Positions 1-8,231 of a stretch of 64,000 bases of DNA are shown piece by piece. The position numbers and the translations under genes are program-made. The notes below the pieces were generated by a model, which had not been told where the DNA came from, ran no database searches, and was given only the letters and a program-made list of their open reading frames with translations. Source of the DNA: an uncultured Granulosicoccaceae bacterium (GTDB lineage: Bacteria; Pseudomonadota; Gammaproteobacteria; Granulosicoccales; Granulosicoccaceae); the NCBI GenBank assembly GCA_938035525.1, contig CALHOI010000033.1:43853-107852 (forward strand), written 5' to 3'. The stretch's first letter is position 1. Each line of letters begins with the position of its first letter.

Positions 1-1
1 T

Positions 2-2872
2 GGTATGGCGGTAGGCAGTTTACTCAGTGGCTTACTGACACCAAGATGGAAAAAATTGCTGATTGGATATGCAATTGTGGAAGCGATAATAGGATTGCTG
101 GCTATTCTTTTCCATTCAATCTTTATTAGCGCAACCGATTATACATTTACGCATTTACTCAGCGGCATGGGTGATAACGCGTCTCAGATTGTGCTTTTGA
201 AGTGGGGTGTGGCTTCGTTACTGATTTTTCCCCAGTCCGTTTTACTCGGTATGACGTTTCCTCTAATGGTAGGCGGTATTTTGCGCCACTTTCCAAAGAA
301 CCCGGGCCATACCTTATCCATGTTGTACTTCACCAACAGTTTCGGTGCTGTATTCGGTGTATTGGCAAGTTCATTTTTGTTAATTGGTGCGTTTGGGCTA
401 CCAGGCACAATGCTTACCGCCGGGCTAATGAATATAGCGCTGGCGTTAGTGGTCTGGTCTCTGGCAAAAAATCATATTGAGCCGCTTGCACCTGTTGTGT
501 CTGAATCTGCAACAGAACAAAAATCCGATGTACCGGTGCTACCCAGCGTGTTGCTACTTATCGCGTTGCTCACGGGTCTGTCATCATTCATGTATGAAAT
601 TGGCTGGATTAGAATGCTGGTGCTAGTGCTTGGTGGGTCAACACATTCATTTGAATTGATGTTGGGTTCATTTATCTTGGGATTAGCATTAGGTGGTTTA
701 TGGATTAGAAACCGAATTGATAAAATCAAAGACCCTCGTGCTTTTCTTGGTTATGTACAAATAGCCATGGCCATGGCAGCGGTGTTGTCGGTCTGGATGT
801 ACCAATACAGTTTTGACATGATGAGTTTTATTATGTCAGCAATCCAAAGAAAAGAAGAAACCTATGCTCTGTACCTTGTGTTGTGCGGGTTGATAGCTTT
901 GCTGCTGATGCTACCAACAACATTTTGTGCAGGCATGACCTTGCCGTTAATAACGCGCCTTATCATTAAAACCAAAAAGCGCGAAAAAGGCATTGGCTAC
1001 GTCTATTCTGCTAATACTCTGGGTGCGATCGTCGGGATATTCCTGTCTGTGCACATAGTGCTTCCCATGCTTGGTCTCAAAAACTTAATTGGTATCGGTG
1101 CCGCTGTCGACTTGTTTCTAGGTTTGTACCTTATACGATTCACTCCAGCTACTTTCTTAAGCGCATCGAACAAAGGTAAAGCCTTTGTAACGACCTGCTT
1201 AGGATTGTTTGCGTTGTCGTTTTTCGTTGTTAAGTTTGACAGTGCTTTAATATCCTCTGGTGTATATCGGCACGGTGATACCACGTCATTTAAGGATGCC
1301 GATATCTTGTACCATGAAGATGGTAAAACCAGCACCGTCACCATTACGCAATTGGATACAATCAGGTCTCTGAAGAATAACGGAAAGCCGGATGCCAGTG
1401 TACAGATGGATGTAAACGGCGAGCCTTCTCTTGACGAAGGTACTCAAGTTTTGGTCTCCGCCATTCCTTTGCTTCACATGCCTGAGGCAAAAAATGCAGC
1501 CATTATTGGAATGGGTTCGGGTATGTCAACACATGTGATGCTGGGCAGCCCAAATCTGGAGGTGGTGGATACAATAGAAATGGAGGGCAAGGTTTTCGAG
1601 GCCAGCAAGCTATTTTTACCAGTGGTAGATTACGCTTACAATGATCCGCGAAGCAAATTGCATGTAGAAGATGCGAAAACGTTTTTTTCAACCCACGATA
1701 AGCAGTATGACATCATCATGTCTGAACCACCCAATCCTTGGGTTAGTGGTGTTGCAACGCTATTTTCGCAAGAGTTTTACCAGCGAGTAAAAAATCACTT
1801 GGCACCCGATGGTATTTTTGCCCAGTGGATTCAACTGTATCAAATTGATGTCGGCTTAGTGTCTACCGTATTTAATGCATTAAGTGCCGAGTTTGATGAT
1901 TATGTAGTTTACCGGGCCGGTGCCGGTAATCTGGTGATTATTGCAAGTGACTCTGGGCAATTGCCTCCTATTCAGGAAGTCGCTATGGACTTTCCGAAAT
2001 TAAAACCAATACTTGAGCGAATTGACGTTTCATCGTTTCAAGATATTACTCAGAACCGCATAGGTACTAAAGCGATGTTGGCCCCGATGTTTCAGGGAAT
2101 CAATGGCGGTGTTAATTCAGATTACTTTCCAATACTCGATGGTGGAGCGCCAAAAGCGAGATTCGCGATGTCATCAGCAGCATCAATCACAGGATTATTA
2201 GATTCTTCCATTCCTGTTCTGAGTATTTTGGATCCCAGGGTGGAAACAGATTCCTCTAAATACGTATTGAATAATGGTCTTAAAGCACCAAAAGAGAAAC
2301 AAGCTTTATTGCAACTGCGGGACGAAATGCTTGGCATAAGTGAGCCGTATGCTGGAAAAGATAACGGTAAGCTTACTACCAGTTTGTCAGCCTTTGTCTT
2401 CAAGAGCAGCATGACCAGTTGCGATAGCCGGTCCTCGACGACTGCTCTTGAGTATTTGGGGCGGCATGGTGTACGGATAAGTGCGATGTTAAGTCAGAGC
2501 GAGCAGCAGCCCTTGTGGGATTATTTGGCAACCACAAGCTGTGTTAGCGGCCCCCATAGCAATGAAATCGTGGCTCAGTGGCTTGGACTTTTTGATGCAA
2601 TAAACAAGCGGGACTATGCAAAGATGTCGCAGATAAGCACTGCATTGCTCGACGCTGAAGATTATCCAGGTAAAAATGGCAAACTCCAATACAAGCTTTC
2701 AGTCGGATTGCTTGGTGACATTAAACTGGGTGACCATCAGGCTGCCCATGCTCGCTGGGAAAAATACAATGATCGCTTTCAGTCTGAGAGCCAATTAAGT
2801 TTGCCTCTGCGGTTAGTATTGTCGAACATTGCTCAGCGCGTGCAATTGTCTGAAGTTCATATTGAGGAATAG
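2..2872 (+). CDS. Fused membrane transporter-like / spermidine synthase-like protein (5' end outside window)
   Basis: Large inner-membrane protein whose N-terminal part is a long run of hydrophobic helices in two similar halves. Each half carries a short basic loop after a GSLL or GGLW type motif. The C-terminal soluble part resembles the Rossmann methyltransferase fold of spermidine synthase: a glycine-rich IGMGSGMSTH loop near residue 500, an acidic EME strand end, and the SEPPNPWVSG motif. Fused MFS/spermidine-synthase-like proteins are widespread, but most have no proven aminopropyltransferase activity, so the substrate is unknown. The first visible ATG at position 5 lies inside what is normally the first transmembrane unit and the frame is open to the window edge, so the true start is upstream. 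The last ~200 residues after the synthase domain are not recognisable. Confidence 0.85.
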   Translation, partial: GMAVGSLLSGLLTPRWKKLLIGYAIVEAIIGLLAILFHSIFISATDYTFTHLLSGMGDNASQIVLLKWGVASLLIFPQSVLLGMTFPLMVGGILRHFPKNPGHTLSMLYFTNSFGAVFGVLASSFLLIGAFGLPGTMLTAGLMNIALALVVWSLAKNHIEPLAPVVSESATEQKSDVPVLPSVLLLIALLTGLSSFMYEIGWIRMLVLVLGGSTHSFELMLGSFILGLALGGLWIRNRIDKIKDPRAFLGYVQIAMAMAAVLSVWMYQYSFDMMSFIMSAIQRKEETYALYLVLCGLIALLLMLPTTFCAGMTLPLITRLIIKTKKREKGIGYVYSANTLGAIVGIFLSVHIVLPMLGLKNLIGIGAAVDLFLGLYLIRFTPATFLSASNKGKAFVTTCLGLFALSFFVVKFDSALISSGVYRHGDTTSFKDADILYHEDGKTSTVTITQLDTIRSLKNNGKPDASVQMDVNGEPSLDEGTQVLVSAIPLLHMPEAKNAAIIGMGSGMSTHVMLGSPNLEVVDTIEMEGKVFEASKLFLPVVDYAYNDPRSKLHVEDAKTFFSTHDKQYDIIMSEPPNPWVSGVATLFSQEFYQRVKNHLAPDGIFAQWIQLYQIDVGLVSTVFNALSAEFDDYVVYRAGAGNLVIIASDSGQLPPIQEVAMDFPKLKPILERIDVSSFQDITQNRIGTKAMLAPMFQGINGGVNSDYFPILDGGAPKARFAMSSAASITGLLDSSIPVLSILDPRVETDSSKYVLNNGLKAPKEKQALLQLRDEMLGISEPYAGKDNGKLTTSLSAFVFKSSMTSCDSRSSTTALEYLGRHGVRISAMLSQSEQQPLWDYLATTSCVSGPHSNEIVAQWLGLFDAINKRDYAKMSQISTALLDAEDYPGKNGKLQYKLSVGLLGDIKLGDHQAAHARWEKYNDRFQSESQLSLPLRLVLSNIAQRVQLSEVHIEE

Positions 2873-2919
2873 ACGTCAGGGCTAACAGCTATTTGAATGT
2901 TTTTCAGTGCGTGGGCGCT

Positions 2920-4476
2920 TTACAATCCGTTTAAGAGCTCGCGCACTTTTGCTGCAACAACTTTACCTGTGGCGTTGCGTGGTAGTGCATCCACAAACAC
3001 CACTTTTTTTGGTAGTTTGTAATTGGCTATTTTGCCTTTCAGGGCATTCAGTACGTCATCTGCTTGCATTGTTTCTTTGCAAACGACAACGGCAACTGGA
3101 ATTTCTCCCCATTTCTCATCGGCTTGGCCGACAACAGATGCTTCGGTTATAGCTGGAATTTGATTCAGTATGCGTTCGATTTCGGTTGGGTAGATGTTTT
3201 CACCGCCGGATATAATGACGTGTTTAATACGATCGGTAAACCAGATCAGCCCGGATTTATCCATGGTGGCAACATCACCTGTTCGCCACCAACCCTCTCG
3301 CAAAGTTTCATTGCTTAATTCTGGGTTACGCCAATATTCGCGTAGTACATTGTCACCTTTAACCCAGATTTCTCCGGGCTCACCAATGCCGACGTCTTTG
3401 TTGTTGGCAACCAGGCGAATATCGCAGGCACTGCCAGCGCGGCCAATGCTGCCAACTTTATCGATGGATTCGCCTAGTCGTTGATAGATAGCAAAAGGGC
3501 TGGTTTCAGTTGCACCGTAAATCTGAATGAGCGGAATCCCCAGCTTTTGCATAGCACGAATAAGTGCCACCGGTACATCGGTTGAGCCAATAGACATACC
3601 GCGCATGTGGGTCCAGTTAATATCAGACCATTTATCACTGGCCATCATGGCCTGATGCGCAGTTGGTACTGTCACGGTTAATGTGTTATTTGATAAAGCC
3701 TTGCAAGCCATGTCCGGGTCGAAGCGTTCATGAAGCTCTACACTTGCACCAAGCGAGAACGCCGGAGTGGGCATGATGTTAATGCCACCCACATGAAATA
3801 CAGGCAATATGGCTAAAACTTTGTCTGCGGCGGTCATCTTGTGTGCATCTACCGCCATGGCTGCGTTGCAGACCAGTGCTTTTTGGGTTAACACCACGCC
3901 TTTAGGTGTGCCAGTTGAACCGGAGGTGTAAACCAGTAGCAGTGGGTCTTCTAATTTTCCGGCATTGGTTGTTGATGCATTGGTTTCGCTGCCAGTTTGT
4001 GGCGGGGCTTGCTCCCTATGTGCAACAGTAACCACGTTAGCTAAGGCGAGAGCTGCTTCTGCATAGTTATCGTCGTGGAAAACCAATTTGGGTTCGCAAT
4101 TGTCGAGTATGTTGTTGATCTCGGGTGCGGCCAGTCGCCAATTAAGTGGTACCAGTATTGCGCCAATACGTGCGCAGGCAAACAACAGATAGAAAAACTC
4201 TGGGTTGTTCAGGCCATACCAGACAACACGATCACCCTGCTGTATGCCTGCTGTACATAAATTGTCAGCGCGGCTGGTGATTTTTTCAGCAAATTGTGAA
4301 TAGCTGATAATCTGTTCTTTATAATGAATGGCAGTTTTGTCTGGTGTACGCTGGGCTGCATCGACAATCCATTGATCTATTGTCATTAGATCTACTGTGT
4401 TTAGATCTATGGTACTTGGATCTATGGTCATTGGATCTGGTGTCATTTGATCTATTGTTATTGAATCTGCTGTCAT
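2920..4476 (-). CDS. Acyl-CoA synthetase / AMP-dependent ligase
   Basis: ANL-superfamily adenylating enzyme that activates a carboxylic acid to its CoA thioester through an acyl-AMP intermediate. Visible motifs are the P-loop YTSGSTGTPKG, YGATE, the hinge region GWWRTGD followed by DRIKHVIISGGENIYPTEIE, and the C-terminal lysine motif PRNATGK. Length is normal for the family. It is the last gene of a minus-strand operon after an acyl-CoA dehydrogenase homologue, an alpha/beta hydrolase and a NicX-like dioxygenase, so it probably activates an acid made by them. The start is ambiguous: an in-frame TTG lies at 4491, an ATG at 4476 with a GGAAA stretch upstream, and an ATG at 4386 directly before the conserved fold. 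The residues between 4476 and 4386 come from a 15-bp tandem repeat. The substrate cannot be read from sequence. Confidence 0.9.
   Translation of the reverse strand: MTADSITIDQMTPDPMTIDPSTIDLNTVDLMTIDQWIVDAAQRTPDKTAIHYKEQIISYSQFAEKITSRADNLCTAGIQQGDRVVWYGLNNPEFFYLLFACARIGAILVPLNWRLAAPEINNILDNCEPKLVFHDDNYAEAALALANVVTVAHREQAPPQTGSETNASTTNAGKLEDPLLLVYTSGSTGTPKGVVLTQKALVCNAAMAVDAHKMTAADKVLAILPVFHVGGINIMPTPAFSLGASVELHERFDPDMACKALSNNTLTVTVPTAHQAMMASDKWSDINWTHMRGMSIGSTDVPVALIRAMQKLGIPLIQIYGATETSPFAIYQRLGESIDKVGSIGRAGSACDIRLVANNKDVGIGEPGEIWVKGDNVLREYWRNPELSNETLREGWWRTGDVATMDKSGLIWFTDRIKHVIISGGENIYPTEIERILNQIPAITEASVVGQADEKWGEIPVAVVVCKETMQADDVLNALKGKIANYKLPKKVVFVDALPRNATGKVVAAKVRELLNGL
4372..4476 (-). 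repeat. Seven in-frame 15-bp tandem units at the start of the acyl-CoA ligase gene
   Basis: Read on the minus strand, seven 15-bp units follow each other without interruption, each resembling ATGACAATAGATCAA. They encode five-residue units MTADS, ITIDQ, MTPDP, MTIDP, STIDL, NTVDL and MTIDQ. Four of the units begin with ATG. The last unit leads straight into the conserved ligase sequence WIVDAAQRTPDKTAI, so the repeats look like amplification of the original initiation codon region. Confidence 0.9.
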
Positions 4477-4504
4477 CTGATCTTTTTCCAATTGATCAGA
4501 TATT

Positions 4505-4533
4505 CACTTAATCACTTAATCACTTAATCACTT
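4505..4533. repeat. 8-bp tandem repeat (CACTTAAT, about 3.6 copies)
   Basis: CACTTAAT is repeated perfectly three times plus a partial unit in the short gap between the acyl-CoA dehydrogenase homologue and the ligase start. It lies just upstream of the 15-bp repeat block, so copy number change could alter the spacing or translation of the ligase gene. Confidence 0.9.
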
Positions 4534-4542
4534 GTTACTTAA

Positions 4543-5793
4543 TCAGCTGTCATCGGTTTCACCAGGATTATAAAGCGATGCTTTGCCCAGTTTGTCCAGG
4601 CATAGCTCTGCTGTCCACGGCAGCATCAACGAGCCGCATCGACTGTCTCTGTATAAACGTTCCAGCGGTAAAGAGCGCAACATCGATTGACCACCGCAAG
4701 TGCGAATGGCTAGTTGAGCCAATTCGTTTGCGTTTTCCATGACCGTGTATTGTGCAGCCCAAGCTCGTTGTACGCTCTCTTGGCTTGGGTCAGGTCTTGC
4801 CTCGGAGATGGCCTGGAACCAGATCGCCTTGGTTTGCTGCAACATGACATTCATTTGCGCAACGGCCAATTGCTTGGTCGGGAACATACGGCGCTTGACT
4901 GGTGGTGTACCCGGCACTTCACCTCGCAGGTATGCAACAGTGAAGTCATAGCAGGCTTGCGCAATGCCCATGTAAGTGGGCGTTAAGGTCATGAACATAT
5001 GTGGCCAGCGGGTGGCTGCACTAGGATAGATTCCCAAAGGCATGAGCTGCTCTTTGTCGGGCACAAACACGTCGTTAAACAGCAATGTTCTTGATACAGT
5101 GCCGCGCATGCCCAGTGGATCCCATTCGCCTTCAATGGAGACGCCCTCGCTATCGGCAGGCACCGCCAGATACAGGGTGTTACGTCGTGAATGTTTGTCA
5201 TCAGGTTGCATTAGGGCGGTGCACAATGCGCCGTAATAGTTGGCATGGCCTGAAAGAGAGGCAAAAATCTTCTTACCACTGACTCTCCAGCCGCCGTCCA
5301 CTTTTAATGCGGTTGTGCCAAATGCTTTAAAACCAGCAGCGGCAGCGCCACCTTCAGAGAACGGCTGTGAATAGATTTTCCCTTCGTTAAGAATGCGCTG
5401 ATAGTGAACCTTGCGCATCTGATTGTGTTGCTCGCGTTGTTCGGCGCTCATGTCGAGTTCATCGATTAGAAAGCCTGTCCATAAACAAGACGACACGTGC
5501 ATATTGAAGGTTAAGGCCGTGGCGCCACAAAAGCGCCCCATTTCTGCTGCAGCAATCATGTACGTTTTAAGATCAGCACCCAAGCCACCTTCGGATTCTG
5601 GTATGCAAATACCCAGCAAGCCCGCGTTAGCCATGTCTTTATAGTTTTCGGTAGGGAAAGCGGCTTCGCGATCAAACTTGGCTGCACGCTCGGCAAATTT
5701 CCCGGCTGCCAGGTTGCGGGCTTTGGTCGCTAATGCCGATTGCTTATCGTTAAGTTGCCAGGCCTGCGGATCGAAGATAGGCGCAATGGTCAT
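4543..5793 (-). CDS. Acyl-CoA dehydrogenase family flavoprotein
   Basis: FAD-dependent acyl-CoA dehydrogenase fold, 416 residues. The N-terminal helical domain has the family's GLLGICIPESEGGLG segment. The middle beta domain has QPFSEGGAA, VSGKKIFAS and WDPLGMRGTVSRTLLFNDVFVP. The C-terminal helical domain has IRTCGGQSMLRSLPLERLYRDSR. The usual C-terminal YEGTxEI loop, which often carries the catalytic glutamate, is replaced by SLMLPWTAELC. The enzyme may therefore use another base or do a related flavin reaction such as an acyl-CoA-dehydrogenase-fold monooxygenase. Its ATG overlaps the hydrolase stop by four bases, which indicates translational coupling in one operon. Confidence 0.87.
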   Translation of the reverse strand: MTIAPIFDPQAWQLNDKQSALATKARNLAAGKFAERAAKFDREAAFPTENYKDMANAGLLGICIPESEGGLGADLKTYMIAAAEMGRFCGATALTFNMHVSSCLWTGFLIDELDMSAEQREQHNQMRKVHYQRILNEGKIYSQPFSEGGAAAAGFKAFGTTALKVDGGWRVSGKKIFASLSGHANYYGALCTALMQPDDKHSRRNTLYLAVPADSEGVSIEGEWDPLGMRGTVSRTLLFNDVFVPDKEQLMPLGIYPSAATRWPHMFMTLTPTYMGIAQACYDFTVAYLRGEVPGTPPVKRRMFPTKQLAVAQMNVMLQQTKAIWFQAISEARPDPSQESVQRAWAAQYTVMENANELAQLAIRTCGGQSMLRSLPLERLYRDSRCGSLMLPWTAELCLDKLGKASLYNPGETDDS

Positions 5794-6605
5794 AGTGGGT
5801 GTTTTCCGATAAACGTGTTAATGATGCTGTTGGTTAAATCGGCCGCTTCCTGATTAACCATATGACCCGCGCCATCAATTAAATGAAACTCGCTGTTGTT
5901 GATCGCATCACTCATTTTTTTCATGGTGCGGGCGGGCGCGTTGTTGTCGTGGCTTCCTGCGATCAAACAGCATGGTAAATCAATGCTGGCTAAGTCGTTT
6001 TTACGATCAAACGTCACCAGACACTCGAGTATACCTCGCCATGTTGATTCACTCACACCGGCAAGAATGGCTTCGACTTCACTGACAACTTTCTCGTCTG
6101 TTTCCGGACCCACCAGTAATGGCGCGGCTTTCTTCGCCATTGCCTGCATAGTTTGTCCGGCATCAAGTGGTGCCAGGCGAGCTTTCAGAAACTGCGTTTT
6201 AAAGCTTTCATCAGCGCCACCAAATTTAGACGTGGTGGCGATAAAGCTTAAACTGGCCACTTGCTCACTGTGTTTAAGTGCGTACTCTATGGCCACCATA
6301 CCCCCAATAGACTGGCCAACCAGATGCACTTTGTTAATTCCATTATTGGAACCTTTATTGAGCCCAAGAGAGGAAATAAATTCGTTGAGCTTGTTTGTGA
6401 TAGTTTCAAATGTAGGTGGCCACTGGCCTTTGTCACTGCCTCCATAGCCTGGCATATTCCAGGCTATGCAATGGTAATGCTGCAGGTAGGCAAGTTGTGC
6501 AGTAAAGCTAGCCGCGCTGCCGCCAATTCCATGCAAGAAAATAACAGGGCTGCTCTTGTCGTTTTCCTGACCGTTTTGCGCGTATTCTATGCCCGCGCTT
6601 TTCAA
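5790..6605 (-). CDS. Alpha/beta hydrolase, possibly a NicD-like deformylase or ring-fission product hydrolase
   Basis: Alpha/beta-hydrolase fold protein of 271 residues. The oxyanion loop is FLHGIGGS near residue 23. The nucleophile elbow is VGQSIGG with Ser99. The acid is probably Asp220 in AGSHDNN and the base His248 in GAGHMVNQ, so the triad is complete. There is no signal peptide. It sits between a NicX-like dioxygenase gene and the acyl-CoA dehydrogenase homologue with four-base overlaps on both sides. In nicotinate catabolism NicX makes N-formylmaleamate and the alpha/beta hydrolase NicD deformylates it. By analogy this enzyme may hydrolyse the ring-fission product of the neighbouring dioxygenase, but the substrate is inferred from context only. 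Confidence 0.85.
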   Translation of the reverse strand: MKSAGIEYAQNGQENDKSSPVIFLHGIGGSAASFTAQLAYLQHYHCIAWNMPGYGGSDKGQWPPTFETITNKLNEFISSLGLNKGSNNGINKVHLVGQSIGGMVAIEYALKHSEQVASLSFIATTSKFGGADESFKTQFLKARLAPLDAGQTMQAMAKKAAPLLVGPETDEKVVSEVEAILAGVSESTWRGILECLVTFDRKNDLASIDLPCCLIAGSHDNNAPARTMKKMSDAINNSEFHLIDGAGHMVNQEAADLTNSIINTFIGKHPL

Positions 6606-7636
6606 ACCAGCTTCCCATTGTCGACCACCAATGTGTCATCCAGGGCAATGTTTGCTGACATCAGTGGCAAATCAAAATGACCGCGCGTAAAACGGTTTGC
6701 AAATTCGTTAGCGCCGGTCGAATATAAAAAATTACCAGCAACTGCGCGTAGTTCTGTGCCATTGATGGCTTCTTTGTTGTACATGGTGAGTGCTTCGTAA
6801 CGTGCGGCTGCATTAAAGCCCCAACCGACATGACTGGTTGCATAGGCGTGTTTGTCTTTGAACGCCGCGAAATAGTCTCGCATCAGGCAGGCATCGGTAC
6901 CGGTGCCTATAATGTCGGTGACATAGTCGTTTTTGATAACCAGTTTGACCGTGCTGTCGAAGTACCGCTTAAAAGTGAGGTTCATGTCGCCGGGTTGATA
7001 AATCAATATGCCGTTAACGCTTTTTGCTTGTGGGAAGCTCACAACAATGCCACCAGGCCAATGTGCCAGCGTGCCGGGTTTATCTGTCCATCCCCATACA
7101 CCTACTGTTATGGCCTTATTCATATTGACGGTTAAATCGGTACCGCCTGATGTGCTGACATGCATTTTTTGAGTGGCGCGGCATCGACTGACTGCATCTA
7201 ACGCTTTGTCTTTTAAATCATCTGTTGGCACCAACCTGCACAGAACATCAGGGTGCTCGCTGGAAATGTTCATGATGCGAGCACCTGACTTTAAAATGGC
7301 TGCTGTTTGCGCCGCATGCATCAGGCCTTCTATGGTTAGATCAATGACAACATCACTTTGCGTTAGTGCAGCTACCGCGTCAGGTTGATTATCAAGTGCT
7401 GTGCAAGCGCCGGTTGAGCGAATAACAGGACCGGGTACATCGGCTGGAGTAGGTACTTTAATATTGTAGTAAGACAAGCCAAGTTGCCCTAGTGCAAGTT
7501 CTGCCAGGTGCACATTTAATTCATTGGACTGACTTTCACTTAAAATCACAATGCGTTCGTTGCTGTGCATTTTGCACAGCTCAAACACGTGTGCAAATGC
7601 GCTTATCCATCTGGCCTCGATTCGATCTGTTAGCAT
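6602..7636 (-). CDS. NicX-like (2,5-dihydroxypyridine 5,6-dioxygenase family) metalloprotein
   Basis: 344-residue protein resembling the extradiol-type 2,5-dihydroxypyridine 5,6-dioxygenase NicX, which is related in fold to M29 aminopeptidases. The C-terminal half follows the family closely: SHVGWG with His269, GNFLYSTG, and GHFDLPL with His320 and Asp322. These match the His-His-Asp iron site of NicX as I recall it. PGTLAHWPGG and LMRDY also resemble NicX. The start is ATG at 7636, preceded by AAGGCG. The open frame continues to 7870, but that extension looks non-coding and would run over the divergent GFA gene's start. It is the first gene of the operon and overlaps the hydrolase by four bases. 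A ring-cleavage role is well supported. The actual ring substrate is unknown. Confidence 0.8.
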   Translation of the reverse strand: MLTDRIEARWISAFAHVFELCKMHSNERIVILSESQSNELNVHLAELALGQLGLSYYNIKVPTPADVPGPVIRSTGACTALDNQPDAVAALTQSDVVIDLTIEGLMHAAQTAAILKSGARIMNISSEHPDVLCRLVPTDDLKDKALDAVSRCRATQKMHVSTSGGTDLTVNMNKAITVGVWGWTDKPGTLAHWPGGIVVSFPQAKSVNGILIYQPGDMNLTFKRYFDSTVKLVIKNDYVTDIIGTGTDACLMRDYFAAFKDKHAYATSHVGWGFNAAARYEALTMYNKEAINGTELRAVAGNFLYSTGANEFANRFTRGHFDLPLMSANIALDDTLVVDNGKLV

Positions 7637-7789
7637 CTGTACGCCTTGAGTCTGTTGCTGTTCACATGATATTCCAAATAGTGATATGTTCCTACTGTAT
7701 TTAATAAGCAGAGCACGGCGCAGCTGACATAACAGCGATTTCTTCTCAGTTTTGATAACAACGCACCTGATAACTTGGAGGTCCATATC

Positions 7790-8200
7790 ATGAAACAACA
7801 AGGCGGTTGCCAGTGCGGCGCAGTCAGGTTCACCACGACCGACACGCCAGTAAGAGCTATGGCTTGTCACTGCACAAGCTGCAAGTTACGCAGCGGCTCA
7901 CCCTATGGTGTGGGTGTGTACTTTAATGAAAGCGACGTGACGATGAATGATGCGCAGCTGGGCACTTATCAGTTTGAATCTGACACAACAGGTCGCTGGA
8001 TTCGAAACGAGTTTTGTGTCAAATGCGGGTCGGCGGTTAGCTGGACGCTTGAAATGCGTCCGGGTTTGCGGGCGATTGCCGGCGGTGCGTTCGATAACCC
8101 AGACTGGTTTACCATTGCTGCTCACATATGGACAAGATCAGCCAGATCAGACATGTGTTACCCCGACGGCATGCCAGTGCATGAAGAGGCTTTGAAATAA
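7790..8200 (+). CDS. GFA-family zinc protein (glutathione-dependent formaldehyde-activating-like)
   Basis: 136-residue member of the GFA/Mss4-like zinc-binding family. Cysteine motifs are GGCQCGAVRF, ACHCTSCKLRSG and NEFCVKCGSAVSW, in the usual order for two bound zinc ions. The ATG at 7790 has a strong GGAGG eight bases upstream, so the in-frame TTG at 7775 is rejected. It is divergent from the NicX-like operon with about 150 bp between starts. Most GFA homologues have no proven formaldehyde activity. A link to a one-carbon by-product of the neighbouring pathway is only a guess. Confidence 0.85.
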   Translation: MKQQGGCQCGAVRFTTTDTPVRAMACHCTSCKLRSGSPYGVGVYFNESDVTMNDAQLGTYQFESDTTGRWIRNEFCVKCGSAVSWTLEMRPGLRAIAGGAFDNPDWFTIAAHIWTRSARSDMCYPDGMPVHEEALK

Positions 8201-8231
8201 GTCATGCATGGCATGAACGCCATTAAGCTAC

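Noticed and set aside
7637..7870. N-terminal extension of the NicX-like gene
   Set aside because: The extra residues are not like the family, and ATG 7636 has a ribosome site; the extension would also cross the divergent GFA promoter.
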